A stretch of 64,000 nucleotides of DNA from SZAS-103 sp038234715 (GCA_038234715.1 JBBQTD010000015.1:1-64000); one strand, 5' to 3'; shown: positions 50,200 through 59,567, numbered from the stretch's first letter. Notes: generated from the sequence alone by a model not told the origin. Numbers and translations: made by a program.

Positions 50200-51138
50200 A
50201 TGCGACCCTGGCAGAACGCGATGGCGCTTGGCAGCTTTCTGCTGGTGATTCTTCCGGCTTGTTCACGCAGCCCGCCATCCCTGGCGACCACTGACGCCAA
50301 GCCAGACGCGATAGTGGTGGTCCTGGGAACCGGCAATCCGAACGCCGACCCGCTTCGCTCCGGACCGGCGGTGGCGGTCATTTCGCGCGGCAAGGTCTAT
50401 CTCGTGGATGCCGGTCCGGGTGTGGTGCGACGCGCCTCGGCTGCCCACGATGCAGGCGTCGCCGAGCTCACCATGCCGGCTCTGGACAGGGTCTTCATCA
50501 CTCATCTGCATTCGGACCACACCATTGGGTTGCCCGACCTGATGCTCAGCCCTTGGGTACTGGACCGCAGCGAATCACTGACCGTCTATGGGCCGCCTGG
50601 AATCGCAGCGATGGTCGCGCATCTGACCGCCGCATACAGCCAGGACATCGACAACCGACTGCACGGTCTTGAACCGATCAACAAGACCGGTTGGCGCACA
50701 CGGGCGGTTGAGATAGCACCAGGCGTGGTTTATCGCGCAGACGGCATGACCATCACTGCGTTTGCCGTCCAGCATGCGGACTGGGAACATGCCTACGGAT
50801 ACACGTTCCAGTCCGCAGGTAGACGCGTGGTGATTTCCGGAGACACCGTGCCGAGTACGCAGATTGTCGCGCAATGCAATGGCTGCGACGTGCTCGTGCA
50901 TGAGGTGTATTCGGTGGAAGGCTTCAGGCGCCGTCCGAAGGACTGGCAGGACTACCACGCGCATGCGCACACATCGACGGTGCAACTGGCAGCAATCGCG
51001 AGCCAGGCGAAGCCGAAGCTGCTCGTTCTGTACCACCAGTTGTACTGGGGCAGCACCGACGCCGACCTGGTTCGCGAAATCGCGGCGGCGGGCTATGCAG
51101 GCAAAGTTGTCTCTGCACACGACCTCGCGGTGTATTGA
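50200..51138 (+). CDS. metallo-beta-lactamase fold hydrolase, predicted lipoprotein
   Basis: A 312-residue protein. A signal with a lipobox (VILPACS) puts Cys near residue 21 as a lipid anchor. The MBL motif HLHSDH is preceded by VVVLGTGNPNADP, a pattern of the RNase Z/arylsulfatase-type branch; later come ISGDTVPS and a distal His in VLYHQLYWG. It is probably a periplasmic hydrolase, perhaps acting on sulfate or phosphate esters. ATG 50200 gives the signal peptide; an in-frame ATG at 50161 is the alternative. It is divergent from the response regulator gene. Confidence 0.85.
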   Translation: MRPWQNAMALGSFLLVILPACSRSPPSLATTDAKPDAIVVVLGTGNPNADPLRSGPAVAVISRGKVYLVDAGPGVVRRASAAHDAGVAELTMPALDRVFITHLHSDHTIGLPDLMLSPWVLDRSESLTVYGPPGIAAMVAHLTAAYSQDIDNRLHGLEPINKTGWRTRAVEIAPGVVYRADGMTITAFAVQHADWEHAYGYTFQSAGRRVVISGDTVPSTQIVAQCNGCDVLVHEVYSVEGFRRRPKDWQDYHAHAHTSTVQLAAIASQAKPKLLVLYHQLYWGSTDADLVREIAAAGYAGKVVSAHDLAVY

Positions 51139-51167
51139 TGAGGTGAACGGCCCGCCTAACGACCTCG

Positions 51168-51620
51168 ACCGACATCACAACGGTCTTATCTGCCATCACA
51201 TCGGTCTGTACCGACGTGAAGGGATTCTCGACCGACATCACAACGGTCTTCACCGACGTGAAGGATTTCCGGACCGACATCACAACGGTCTTCACCGTCG
51301 TGATGGATGCCTCGACCGACATCACAACGGTCTTCACCGACGTGATGGATGCCTCGACCGACATCACAATGGTCTTCACCGACGTGAAGGATTTCGAGAC
51401 CGTCATTACAACGGCCTTCACCGTCGTCACAACGGTCTTCACCGACGCGAAGGATTTCTCGACCGACATCACAACGGTCTTCACCGACGTGCAGGATTTC
51501 TCAACCGACATCACAACGGTCTTCACCGTCGTGAAGCAATTCTCGACCGACATCACAACGGTCTTCACCGGTTTGAAGGATTTCCGGACCGACTTGAAGG
51601 ATTTCTGCACCGACATCGCG
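51168..51620. repeat. 21/42-bp tandem repeat array (heptad minisatellite)
   Basis: About ten 42-bp units, each made of two related 21-bp halves, accgacatcacaacggtctt(c) and accgacgtgaaggatttct(c). The acatc anchors fall at 51172, 51235, 51277, 51319, 51361, 51403, 51466, 51508 and 51550, that is at spacings of 42 or 63. The 21-bp period equals seven codons, and three reading frames stay open across most of the array. Confidence 0.9.
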
Positions 51621-51692
51621 TCGGCCAAGGCCGAATGGACGGCTGCCCTGGCCGTCTGGCTCAATCGGGCAGTCTCCTTGCGCAGGAAATGA
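51216..51692 (+). CDS. possible heptad-repeat (coiled-coil) protein
   Basis: In the plus frame the array encodes TDITTVF-TDVKDFS heptads, with Ile/Val and Val/Phe at the positions expected for an amphipathic helix or coiled coil. It ends in a non-repeat tail (IASAKAEWTAALAVWLNRAV) and a proper stop. The frame is open from 51147, but the first start codon is GTG 51216 with no clear ribosome binding site, inside the repeat. A minus-strand frame (VKTVVMSVEKSFTS repeats) has equal third-position GC, so the coding strand is uncertain. It may be a real long-helix protein, or a non-coding minisatellite. Confidence 0.35.
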   Translation: MKGFSTDITTVFTDVKDFRTDITTVFTVVMDASTDITTVFTDVMDASTDITMVFTDVKDFETVITTAFTVVTTVFTDAKDFSTDITTVFTDVQDFSTDITTVFTVVKQFSTDITTVFTGLKDFRTDLKDFCTDIASAKAEWTAALAVWLNRAVSLRRK

Positions 51693-51756
51693 ACCGATCG
51701 GGGAGCATGCACGCCTGTGAATGCCGCACCGACCGCCCGGATCCGGCGAGAAGCAG

Positions 51757-52323
51757 CTACGCGGACGCGTTGGCAACGGTCCCATCAGCGTTGCGGTCGA
51801 TCAGCCACAGGCCGGCCCACATCTTCGCGTCCATCTCGTATCCCTCCGCCATTTTCTGCGCAAGCCAGAACGGGGCTTCGCTGCGCGGCACTTCATGGAC
51901 GGTGATGTCCTCCGTTGCATCACCGCCGCCGGCGTGGATCCTGGTCAGGCCGGTCGCGCGCACGAACGCGATGCGTTCCGTGCTCATTCCAGCCGAGGTC
52001 GGGCCGATCATCAGCACTTCGCAATGTGCTGGACGCCAGCCGGTTTCCTCTTCGAGTTCGCGCGCGGCCGAGAGTTCGAGCGATTCTCCGGCGTGGATGT
52101 CGCCGACCAACCCGGCCGGCATTTCGATCGTGCGGGCTTGCAGCGGCACGCGGAATTGCTCCACGAAGACGATCCTGTCCTCGGGCGTCACGGCGATGAT
52201 GATCGCGGCAAGGCCTCCGGCATGCGTGCGTTCGGCATATTCCCAGCTGCCGCGGATTTTCATCCGCAGGTATTTTCCTTCGTACACCGTGCGGGCATCG
52301 TTGTCGGGGGCTTTGTCGTCCAT
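51757..52323 (-). CDS. NUDIX hydrolase (ADP-ribose pyrophosphatase-like)
   Basis: A 188-residue NUDIX enzyme. The box GDIHAGESLELSAARELEEE followed by TGW fits G-x5-E-x7-R-E-U-x-E-E-x-G-U with all key acids. The upstream IVFVEQFRVPLQARTIEMPAG is typical of ADP-ribose/NDP-sugar pyrophosphatases (NudF-like). It probably hydrolyses ADP-ribose or a related nucleotide. It is downstream of a 5'-3' exonuclease gene on the same strand, 35 bp apart. Confidence 0.92.
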   Translation of the reverse strand: MDDKAPDNDARTVYEGKYLRMKIRGSWEYAERTHAGGLAAIIIAVTPEDRIVFVEQFRVPLQARTIEMPAGLVGDIHAGESLELSAARELEEETGWRPAHCEVLMIGPTSAGMSTERIAFVRATGLTRIHAGGGDATEDITVHEVPRSEAPFWLAQKMAEGYEMDAKMWAGLWLIDRNADGTVANASA

Positions 52324-52358
52324 GCGCGGATGCTAACCGGCTTGGACGGCCCAATGCA

Positions 52359-53249
52359 TCAGTCGGCGAGTTCGGCAATCCGACGGCGCGTCATCGGACC
52401 GATCCGCAACCGGTCCAGCAACTGCACCAGGGTGGCGTCATCACGCGGACGCCGCGCACCGTCGGTGAAATGGTCGGGGAGTGGGGCGTCGAGCGCGATC
52501 GTTGCGAGCTGGCGACAAAGCAGGGCCAGTTCGCGATGGCTGCGCAGGCGGTCGGAATGCAGCGCGGCTCCACGCAGGCGTAGGTAGGCGACCTCGGCAT
52601 GACGCAGCAGCAGCGCGTCGAGGCTGTCGAAATGCGCTAGCAGGATGGCGGCTGTCTTCGCTCCGATGCCGGGCACGCCGGGAATGTTGTCGACTGCGTC
52701 GCCGGTCAGGCCAAGATAGTCCGCTATCTGGTGCGCGTGCACGCCGTAACGCGCCTTGACGCCACTTGCGGTCCAGCGCTGGTCGCGTGCGTAATCCCAT
52801 TGTTCGTCGTCATCGCGCAACAGCTGCGATAGATCCTTGTCTGCCGAGACGATGATGCCGCGTCGACCCTGGGCGCGCAGCCGTTGCAAAGCCGTGCCGA
52901 TCAGGTCGTCGGCTTCGTAGTGCGAATCGACCAGCACGGTCAGGCCCAGCGCATGGCAAAGCGCCGCGCAATGTGCGAATTGCCGCCGAAGTTCCTCCGG
53001 AGCGGGATCGCGATTGGCCTTGTAGGCGGGGTAGAGGATGTTGCGGAATGAACCTTCGAGTGACGCATCGAATGCAACCACGATGTGTTGCGGACGTTGG
53101 CGTTCGAGCAGTTCGAGCATGAAGCGCGTAAAGCCGTGCACCGCGTTGGTCGGCCAACCGTCCACATCGAGCAGGTCGGGCGGAATCGAATGCCATGCCC
53201 GAAAAATGTACATGCTGGCGTCGACCAAGTAGGCCGGACTTCGGCTCAC
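52359..53249 (-). CDS. 5'-3' exonuclease (FEN/PolI N-terminal-like)
   Basis: A 296-residue FEN-like nuclease: PAYLVDASMYIFRAWHSIPP with the first metal Asp, VVAFDASLEGSFRNILYPAY, HYEADDLIGT with the acidic cluster, IVSADKDLSQLL, and the helix-hairpin-helix DYLGLTGDAVDNIPGVPGIG. No polymerase domain follows, so this is a stand-alone exonuclease, in the style of ExoIX or short PolI-like proteins. GTG start overlaps the nitroreductase stop (GTGA), so the two are co-translated. It could process flaps or RNA primers. Confidence 0.92.
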   Translation of the reverse strand: MSRSPAYLVDASMYIFRAWHSIPPDLLDVDGWPTNAVHGFTRFMLELLERQRPQHIVVAFDASLEGSFRNILYPAYKANRDPAPEELRRQFAHCAALCHALGLTVLVDSHYEADDLIGTALQRLRAQGRRGIIVSADKDLSQLLRDDDEQWDYARDQRWTASGVKARYGVHAHQIADYLGLTGDAVDNIPGVPGIGAKTAAILLAHFDSLDALLLRHAEVAYLRLRGAALHSDRLRSHRELALLCRQLATIALDAPLPDHFTDGARRPRDDATLVQLLDRLRIGPMTRRRIAELAD

Positions 53250-53815
53250 GCGGGCTGCCAGTCGGTGAGCAGGGAGGCTGGATCGGGGCGCTCACGATCC
53301 GGTTGGGAAGACACGACCTTGCCGATGTGGACGAAGCCAAGCACGCGCTCATTCCCGCCGACGCCGAGCAATTGCAGGATCACCGGATCGTACGCTGCCC
53401 AGCCGGTCAGCCACTGCGCGCCGAAACCGAGCGCGTCGGCAGCTTGCAGCAACGCAAAACAAGCACAGCTGCCGGACTGGAGTTGTTCGGATTCCGGAAC
53501 CTTGTGGCCGGGCGTCAAGATTGCGACAACCGCGATCACGCACGGAGCGTGGTTGAATCGCTCGCGCTCCTTGGTGATCTTGGCCTCGGGCGCATCCGGA
53601 TCGCGTTCGATCAGCCGAGCAGCGAGGCTGTTGCCCAGTGCGGCTCGCGCCTCACCGGCAATCTGGAGAAATCGCCAAGGTCCGAGACGTCCATGGTCGG
53701 GTACATGCACCGCTACTTCAAGCATGCGCAGCAATTGCGCGCGGTCGGGGCCTGGCAGGCCAAGCTGCCGGGAAGGGGTCGAATGGCGGACCAGTAGCGT
53801 TGCGAAAGGATTCAT
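53246..53815 (-). CDS. nitroreductase family protein (YdjA-like)
   Basis: A 189-residue flavoprotein of the nitroreductase fold: LLVRHSTPSRQLGLPGPDRA, VHVPDHGRLGPWRFLQI (FMN phosphate region), APCVIAVVAILTPGHKVPE and the dimer segment ALGFGAQWLTGWAAYD. The short length and PDHGxLxPWRF pattern fit YdjA-type minimal nitroreductases. It uses NAD(P)H and FMN; the natural substrate is unknown. ATG 53815 is chosen over a start at 53890. It is divergent from the DUF1631 gene. Confidence 0.9.
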   Translation of the reverse strand: MNPFATLLVRHSTPSRQLGLPGPDRAQLLRMLEVAVHVPDHGRLGPWRFLQIAGEARAALGNSLAARLIERDPDAPEAKITKERERFNHAPCVIAVVAILTPGHKVPESEQLQSGSCACFALLQAADALGFGAQWLTGWAAYDPVILQLLGVGGNERVLGFVHIGKVVSSQPDRERPDPASLLTDWQPA

Positions 53816-53964
53816 TGCTTGCACTTGGGGGAAGAGCTGACGATGATGGCGACGAAGCGTGCCGAGCATCACGGTTCGATTTGGGCACATGCTGCATATT
53901 CGCGCGGCATATGTCGGGGTCTGGTCGAACCAGCATCATACCGAAGCCATCCTCCGGTGCTTCC

Positions 53965-56346
53965 ATGTCGAAACCGCCGTCCCATCTTTCAGCAGTCGGC
54001 CGCAACCTGCAGGCATCCACGGCGCAACCAGCGTCGCGGACTCCGCAGGCGGTGCTCGAACGGCTGCGCCAAGCGGCCTTGCCGAGGCTGGAACTCGCCT
54101 GCGGCGAAGCGCTGAGCAAGGCCGACGATGCGATGTTCGACTTGGCGCAGCACGCGCAGAGTAATTCCAGCCAGCAGAGCTATTTCGATGCGATGCGCGA
54201 GATCCGGCGCGAGCGCAAGCAGATGGAGCAGTTGTTCCGCAGCCACCTTTCTGCGGGATTCGTGGAGTTCCAACAGCCTGATGCCGGCGGGCCGAACATG
54301 GTGCCTGGCAATAACGGGGGGCCGTTGAGCCTGCTCGCCCAAGAGGAACTCGAGGAACAACTGGCTGCCGAGCAGAGTGCAAGCACCATGCACCGCCACT
54401 TCAAGACCACGCTCGAGCCCATTACCCGCGGATTGGCGCGGATGGCGATCACCATTTCGCCGAATTTCGATCCGGGTCGTAGCCCGGTCAGCCCCGAACG
54501 CCTTGCGATGGCGTTTCGAGGAGCGCTCGGCGCGTTCGCGGCGCCGACCGAAGTCAAGTTGGTGCTCTTCAAACTCTACGAACGCGAGTTGCTGCTGGCG
54601 CTGGAAATCCTGTATCCGGAAGTGCTGCGGATCCTGGTTGAAACTGGATACATCTCCGGGCACGTTCCGCGTGTACCGCAGCATGCGCCAACACCCTTGC
54701 CACGGAGCCTTCCACCCGATTTCAACTTGGCTGAGCAGATTCCGCATCGCCCACGCCAGCCGGGCGAGCAGTCGCCTTACCAGGAAAACCAGGGCCAGCC
54801 TGGCTCCGGCTACCACAGCCAGTCCGGCTATTCAGGGCAGGGTGGATATGCCGGACACGGAAGTTATCAGGGTGGCGAGACCGACGACGGCATGCTCAAC
54901 AGCCTGCACGAAATGCTGCAGGCATGGCGCAAGGTGCAGCAGAAGGATGCGGTCCAGCCGCCCCCGTCAAACATGCCGGAAACCGTCCGGCCCGAGCTCA
55001 GTTCGAGCGAGATGCTTTCAGTGCTTTCTCTGTTCCAGGCCGACTTGCCGGACGGGCTCAAGAACGCGCTGAAGTCCAACGATCATTCGCTCGCGCAACA
55101 GCTCAAACGGGAGCTGATTACTGGTGCGGCTGCACTCGGTATCAGCCAAGGCGACGCGCGGCTTGGAGATGCCGAAGAAGACGCGATCGATGTGGTCGGC
55201 ATGATGTTTGAAGTGTTCCTCGCCGAGCGTGACATCAAGCACGACATTCGTGACCAGATCGCGCGCCTGCTGGTTCCCTATATCAAGGTCGCGCTGATGG
55301 ACCGCCGGTTGTTTCTGCACAAGGCGCACCCGGCGAGGCGATTGCTGAACGCGATCGCCGAAGCTTGCGAGGGTAATCATGGGGAAGGCCCGCACGAACG
55401 CGAGCTGCTCCAGCAGGTGGGGCAATCGGTGGATCGCCTTGTGGCCGAGTTCAACGAAGACATCGCGATTTTCGAGCTGCTTGAACAGGACCTGCGTGCC
55501 TTCATCGAACAATACCGGCGTCGCGCCGATCTCGCCGAACGCCGTGTAGCTGAAGCGCAGCGCGGAAAGGAACGCCTCGAAGAGGCGCGCACGCGCGCGG
55601 AGGGCTTGCTCAACAAGCGGCTCGGAACTCGCAGCGTATCCGCATTGGTTCTGGAGGATCTGCGCCGCTACTGGGTCCATCACTTCGCCGTTTCGTTCCT
55701 GCGCGAGGGCGAAGACGGCGAAGCCTGTTCGCAGGCCTTGCGAACGCTTGACCAGATGCTTTCGCTTGCGGATACGGCGTTCCATGTCGGCGGGCTGACG
55801 GCCCACGCCGAGACCGAGTCGCTGCAACCCGGACTGCTGGCAATGCTTGCCAGTTCAGGGCTGGCGGCAGAAGTTGCAGTCGATTGCGCACGTACGATTG
55901 CCCAGCACTTGATGCAATCGCCCCCCAAGGTCCCGACGCGTGCAGCTGCGCAGCCGGTGGAAGCGACACCTGCACCCCACCCCCAGCCCGCAACTGCGCG
56001 TCCGTTGCCCATCCTGGAGCAGCAGCCAGTTGCACCACTGGATGTCGACCCGATGGACGTCACTCGCATACGCCAGCTGGCGGTGGGCAACTGGGTCGAA
56101 TTCATCGGTGAGGACGAACGCGTGCAGCCAGGCAAGCTGTCGTGGATCAGCCCGATTTCCGCGCGTATGCTGTTCGTCAACAAACGTGGCGCCCGCATGC
56201 ACGTGGCATCGGCCGAGGAGCTTGCGGCGATGATGAAGGAGGGCAAGCTGCGTTTGCGCTCGGCCGACACCGCTTTCGATCAGGCGATGCATCAGGTTCT
56301 GGGTCGGTTGCGTGATGGCGTGGCAGTTGCCGGCGCAAAACACTGA
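53965..56346 (+). CDS. DUF1631 family protein
   Basis: A 793-residue cytoplasmic protein. The N-terminal helical part (LPRLELACGEALSKADDAMF, RREIRRERKQMEQLFRSHL-like) starts the DUF1631 domain; around residues 255-300 lies a Gly/Gln/Ser/Tyr-rich low-complexity linker (GYHSQSGYSGQGGYAGHGSY). A long coiled coil with AERRVAEAQRGKERLEEART follows, and the C-terminus has WVEFIGEDERVQPGKLSWIS and RMLFVNKRGARM, which resemble a PilZ-like barrel. Family members are linked to c-di-GMP or motility only by weak evidence. The start ATG has no clear ribosome binding site. Confidence 0.85.
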   Translation: MSKPPSHLSAVGRNLQASTAQPASRTPQAVLERLRQAALPRLELACGEALSKADDAMFDLAQHAQSNSSQQSYFDAMREIRRERKQMEQLFRSHLSAGFVEFQQPDAGGPNMVPGNNGGPLSLLAQEELEEQLAAEQSASTMHRHFKTTLEPITRGLARMAITISPNFDPGRSPVSPERLAMAFRGALGAFAAPTEVKLVLFKLYERELLLALEILYPEVLRILVETGYISGHVPRVPQHAPTPLPRSLPPDFNLAEQIPHRPRQPGEQSPYQENQGQPGSGYHSQSGYSGQGGYAGHGSYQGGETDDGMLNSLHEMLQAWRKVQQKDAVQPPPSNMPETVRPELSSSEMLSVLSLFQADLPDGLKNALKSNDHSLAQQLKRELITGAAALGISQGDARLGDAEEDAIDVVGMMFEVFLAERDIKHDIRDQIARLLVPYIKVALMDRRLFLHKAHPARRLLNAIAEACEGNHGEGPHERELLQQVGQSVDRLVAEFNEDIAIFELLEQDLRAFIEQYRRRADLAERRVAEAQRGKERLEEARTRAEGLLNKRLGTRSVSALVLEDLRRYWVHHFAVSFLREGEDGEACSQALRTLDQMLSLADTAFHVGGLTAHAETESLQPGLLAMLASSGLAAEVAVDCARTIAQHLMQSPPKVPTRAAAQPVEATPAPHPQPATARPLPILEQQPVAPLDVDPMDVTRIRQLAVGNWVEFIGEDERVQPGKLSWISPISARMLFVNKRGARMHVASAEELAAMMKEGKLRLRSADTAFDQAMHQVLGRLRDGVAVAGAKH

Positions 56347-56522
56347 GTCAGCCTGCCGTCTTGAGGGACCACTCCGACGCCGGATTTCTCCAGCTTTTCG
56401 CGCAATCGTCGATCCGATGGCTTCGTCAACCTGGGTAAACGTCGGGTTTCGTTCGCCAAACGCTGCCCCGACGCCAGCGATTCGATTACGATGCTCTGGT
56501 CTGACGGGATCGGGAGTCGTGC

Positions 56523-57623
56523 ATGGCGTTTATCGTAGCCGCAATCCGCGAAAGCGCGCCCGGAGAGCGCCGCGTCGCGATTACGCCCGAATCTTGCCGC
56601 AAGTTGTGTGCCGTTGGCGCGACGGTGCTGCTGCAAGCCGGCGTCGGCGATCGCGCGCATTTCCCTGATGCCCTTTACGAGGGAGCGGAATTCGAGGCCG
56701 ATGCAGATGCAATCCTGCAGCGCGCTGACGCCCTGATGTGCGTGCAGCCGCCCAGTGTTGAGCGGCTTCCTGCATTGAAGCAGGGCGCCATCGTGATCGG
56801 CCTGCTTGCCGCAGGCGCGGATCCCGCGCGCGAAGCGCTATTGATGGCGCGCAGGGCCACCACCTTCCCGCTCGAACGGTTGCCGCGCACCACGCGCGCC
56901 CAGGCGATGGACGTGTTGTCATCGCAGGCGGGGATGGCTGGCTACAAGGCGATGCTGCTCGCGGCCCAGGCCGCGCCGAAATTCTTTCCGATGCTCACCA
57001 CTGCTGCGGGTACGATCCGTCCATCAAAGGTGCTGGTGATCGGCGCTGGCGTTGCCGGCCTCCAGGCGATCGCGACCGCTCGCAGGCTCGGCGCGCAGGT
57101 GGAAGGCTTCGACGTCCGCCCGGAAACACGCGAACAGATTGAATCCCTCGGCGCGAAGTTCCTCGATCTTGGCGTGAGTGCAAAAGGCGAGGGCGGCTAT
57201 GCACGCGAACTAACCGCCGAAGAACGCGTGTTGCAGCAGCACAAACTGGCCGAGCACCTCAAGGGCGTGGATGTGATCGTCACCACCGCCGCTGTTCCAG
57301 GCCGGCCGGCCCCGAAAATTGTCAGCGCGGCGATGGTTGCAGGCATGAAGCCAGGCAGCGTGATTGTCGACCTGGCGGCGGAATCCGGCGGCAACTGCGA
57401 AATCACGCGCGCTGGGGAGACAGTCGAAAGCGGCGGCGTCAGCGTCGTCGGCCCGACCAACCTGCCAAGCCAGGGCGCGATGCATGCCAGTGAGATGTAC
57501 GCGCGCAACCTGTTCAATTTCACGCAGTTGCTGATCAAGGAAGGCGCGCTGGCGCTGGACTGGGACGACGAGCTGATTGCGAAGACCTGTCACATCCACG
57601 ATGGATCGCTTCGCGCGGCTTGA
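56523..57623 (+). CDS. pntAA: NAD(P) transhydrogenase subunit alpha part 1
   Basis: A 366-residue domain I of the proton-translocating transhydrogenase: IVAAIRESAPGERRVAITPE, RTTRAQAMDVLSSQAGMAGY, the NAD-binding VLVIGAGVAGLQAIATARRL and VIVDLAAESGGNCEIT. It binds NAD(H) in the cytoplasm and passes hydride to domain III in PntB. The alpha subunit is split in two genes here, as in many alphaproteobacteria and Xanthomonadales. Unusually, the membrane subunits lie about 2 kb downstream, past an opposite-strand operon. Confidence 0.95.
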   Translation: MAFIVAAIRESAPGERRVAITPESCRKLCAVGATVLLQAGVGDRAHFPDALYEGAEFEADADAILQRADALMCVQPPSVERLPALKQGAIVIGLLAAGADPAREALLMARRATTFPLERLPRTTRAQAMDVLSSQAGMAGYKAMLLAAQAAPKFFPMLTTAAGTIRPSKVLVIGAGVAGLQAIATARRLGAQVEGFDVRPETREQIESLGAKFLDLGVSAKGEGGYARELTAEERVLQQHKLAEHLKGVDVIVTTAAVPGRPAPKIVSAAMVAGMKPGSVIVDLAAESGGNCEITRAGETVESGGVSVVGPTNLPSQGAMHASEMYARNLFNFTQLLIKEGALALDWDDELIAKTCHIHDGSLRAA

Positions 57624-57739
57624 GAGTTCGAGGGTGGCGCGGGGGTCGCAAGGATGCTGGTTCGCCAGTCAAGCATCGATGTGTTTCATCCATGCATGCG
57701 ATTGGGAGGGCGAGTCGAGAGTCTCGAAAATGCAACCGA

Positions 57740-58315
57740 TCAACGCTGAGAACGGGATCGCCCAGGCCCGTCCACTCCATGATGCGCCTCGCGTTGTTGA
57801 CGAAACCGTTGCATCAACATCCGGCGTTGCTCCGGGCTGAGTGCCTGGAAACGCTGGTAAGCTTCGAGAACGCGCTGGCGATCGGCGTTCGGCATCGCCT
57901 GAAACGTACGTTCGCCTTGTGCAGCATTTCGCCGCTGTTCGGGAGTCATTTTCGCCCAGCGTACGAGGCGTCTCTGGATTTGCTCGCGACGTTCCGGCGG
58001 CAATTGCATCCACTGTTCGGCATGAGCAGCCATGCGTTGCTGGCGGCGCGGCGGAAGCTGGTTCCATTGCTCCCGCAATGGAGCAAACATCGAGCGCTGG
58101 GTCGGGTTGAGCTCGCTCCAGGGTAATGGCGTCCCCTGGACGTAACCGCCTTCATCGAACCCGTTGCCACGAGACTCGCCTGCCTGGCTGTCGCCGTACT
58201 GCCGCGTCGCATCCATTGGTGGCGAAGCGACAGCAGAGGTCGCCAGCATCAGGGCCAGCGACATCGCGGCGCATGGAAAATGCAGGTGGAAGCGATCGCT
58301 CTTGCGGAAACGCAT
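57740..58315 (-). CDS. DUF3106 exported protein
   Basis: A 191-residue protein with a signal peptide (FPCAAMSLALMLATSAVASP) and a DUF3106 domain made of repeated W-x-x-L-x-P-x-x-R units: PWSELNPTQRSMFAPLREQW, NQLPPRRQQRMAAHAEQWMQ, LPPERREQIQRRLVRWAKMT. The domain is probably periplasmic and helical, in the manner of CpxP-like stress sensors; that comparison is inference. It is the third gene after a sigma factor and a small membrane protein, 3 bp after the latter. Confidence 0.88.
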   Translation of the reverse strand: MRFRKSDRFHLHFPCAAMSLALMLATSAVASPPMDATRQYGDSQAGESRGNGFDEGGYVQGTPLPWSELNPTQRSMFAPLREQWNQLPPRRQQRMAAHAEQWMQLPPERREQIQRRLVRWAKMTPEQRRNAAQGERTFQAMPNADRQRVLEAYQRFQALSPEQRRMLMQRFRQQREAHHGVDGPGRSRSQR

Positions 58316-58318
58316 CTA

Positions 58319-58756
58319 TCAGCCTCCTTTGCCACTGCTACCGGGCTGCTTCGCAAGCCAGCCGTAAAAATCAAGGTCGCTGAGCATATCCGGGTCGGCG
58401 GCGGCCTCAACGGGATCCGAGGAGGCGATCTGCGTGGCCGTCGTTGCAAAGGCCTGAGTGGCCGAAGCCGGGATCGCTGCTGGCTGCACGCCAGTGGCGG
58501 TAGCCATGGGAATTGCGGCAGCTGCGGCCGGCGGGGCGTGAGGAATGCGCGGAAGAAACACGGCCAGCGCCAGCGCCGCGGTCAGCGCGACACCCGTCGG
58601 CCATACCCACAGTGCGCGCGCCGGGCGTCGATTCGGGTGCAGCGCGTACAACCGCAAGTCACGCAGGCGACGCCGCGTATCGGCATCGACAGAATCGACG
58701 CTGTCGTTGAAGGCTGCGCGAGCGCGCAGTGCAATTTCGATGTCGTTGGCGTTCAT
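58319..58756 (-). CDS. small membrane protein, possible anti-sigma factor
   Basis: A 145-residue protein: an N-terminal cytoplasmic segment (MNANDIEIALRARAAFNDSV, then RRRLRDLRLYAL), one transmembrane helix (WPTGVALTAALALAVFLP), and a periplasmic Ala/Thr/Pro stretch ending DPDMLSDLDFYGWLAKQPGS. The topology and the ATGA overlap with the sigma factor gene upstream suggest that it controls the sigma factor. It lacks the zinc anti-sigma motif, so this role is inferred from context and from the same gene order in relatives. Confidence 0.75.
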   Translation of the reverse strand: MNANDIEIALRARAAFNDSVDSVDADTRRRLRDLRLYALHPNRRPARALWVWPTGVALTAALALAVFLPRIPHAPPAAAAAIPMATATGVQPAAIPASATQAFATTATQIASSDPVEAAADPDMLSDLDFYGWLAKQPGSSGKGG

Positions 58757-59310
58757 CGCCAATCCTCCAGTTGTTTGCGCAGCGCTTCCATCGCTCGCGA
58801 AGTGTGGGTTTTCACGCTGCCTTCCGAGCACCCCATCGCGCGTGCCGTATCGGCTACATCCAGGCCTTCGAGTACACGCAACTGGTAGGCCTCGCGTTGC
58901 CTTCGTGGCAACGCCTGCAGTGCGTTCGCAAGCGCGCGGTAACCTTCGCGGTCGCTATGCAAATGGGCCGGTCCAGGGGTAGGGTCGGCTGGCTCCCAAA
59001 CCGGACCATCATCCCCGTCACTGGCCGATCCCATCCAATCAACCAGCACCGAACGCACGCGTCGACGCCGGCGGATATCGGTGATCCGGCTGCGGAGTAC
59101 GCTCCAGAACAGTGGGGTCCACTCGATCGAGGGCTTGTCGGAATAGCGCTGGACCAACTTGAGCATCGCATCCTGGACCGCGTCGAGCGCATCCTCGCGG
59201 TGCTTCAGAGCGATCTCGGCGTGCCGAAATGCGCGCCGCTCGATTCCAGACAGGAAAGCCGAGAGGCTTTGCGCGTACGCAGGCGCCGCCTGAATGCTGC
59301 CGTCCATCAT
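58753..59310 (-). CDS. ECF-type RNA polymerase sigma factor
   Basis: A 185-residue sigma factor. Region 2 reads ALKHREDALDAVQDAMLKLV and FWSVLRSRITDIRRRRRVRS; region 4 reads ALQALPRRQREAYQLRVLEG followed by LDVADTARAMGCSEGSVKTHTSRAM, the DNA-binding helix-turn-helix. It directs RNA polymerase to a small regulon. The two following genes, a membrane protein and DUF3106 protein, likely control or serve it. ATG 59310 is a probable start; 59343 is possible. The operon sits between pntAA and pntAB on the opposite strand. Confidence 0.9.
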   Translation of the reverse strand: MMDGSIQAAPAYAQSLSAFLSGIERRAFRHAEIALKHREDALDAVQDAMLKLVQRYSDKPSIEWTPLFWSVLRSRITDIRRRRRVRSVLVDWMGSASDGDDGPVWEPADPTPGPAHLHSDREGYRALANALQALPRRQREAYQLRVLEGLDVADTARAMGCSEGSVKTHTSRAMEALRKQLEDWR

Positions 59311-59567
59311 GCGTCCATTTGCCTGCCCAATCAGCGCCGTCAACCGAAGCGGCTGGCGATTGGAGGGTCAGGAACTTGGATTATGCCGTGCATGCCGTTC
59401 TCCTTGACCGCGTCGCGTCGGGTGAAGAATCCGGCCTGGGGCGGGTGCGCGGGATTCCTCTGGTTTGAGATCACCAACGTCCGACCTGCGGCCTAGTTGA
59501 CACGTGGCCGTCGCGGCATGCGATCACGCGGTTATGATGCAGCCATTCGCAGGCGGTCGGAGGAAAC

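Noticed and set aside
50864..52336. A 490-codon plus frame with DRHHNGLHRRE repeats across the minisatellite
   Set aside because: It starts inside the metallo-hydrolase gene, is rich in His/Arg, and runs antisense through the NUDIX gene.
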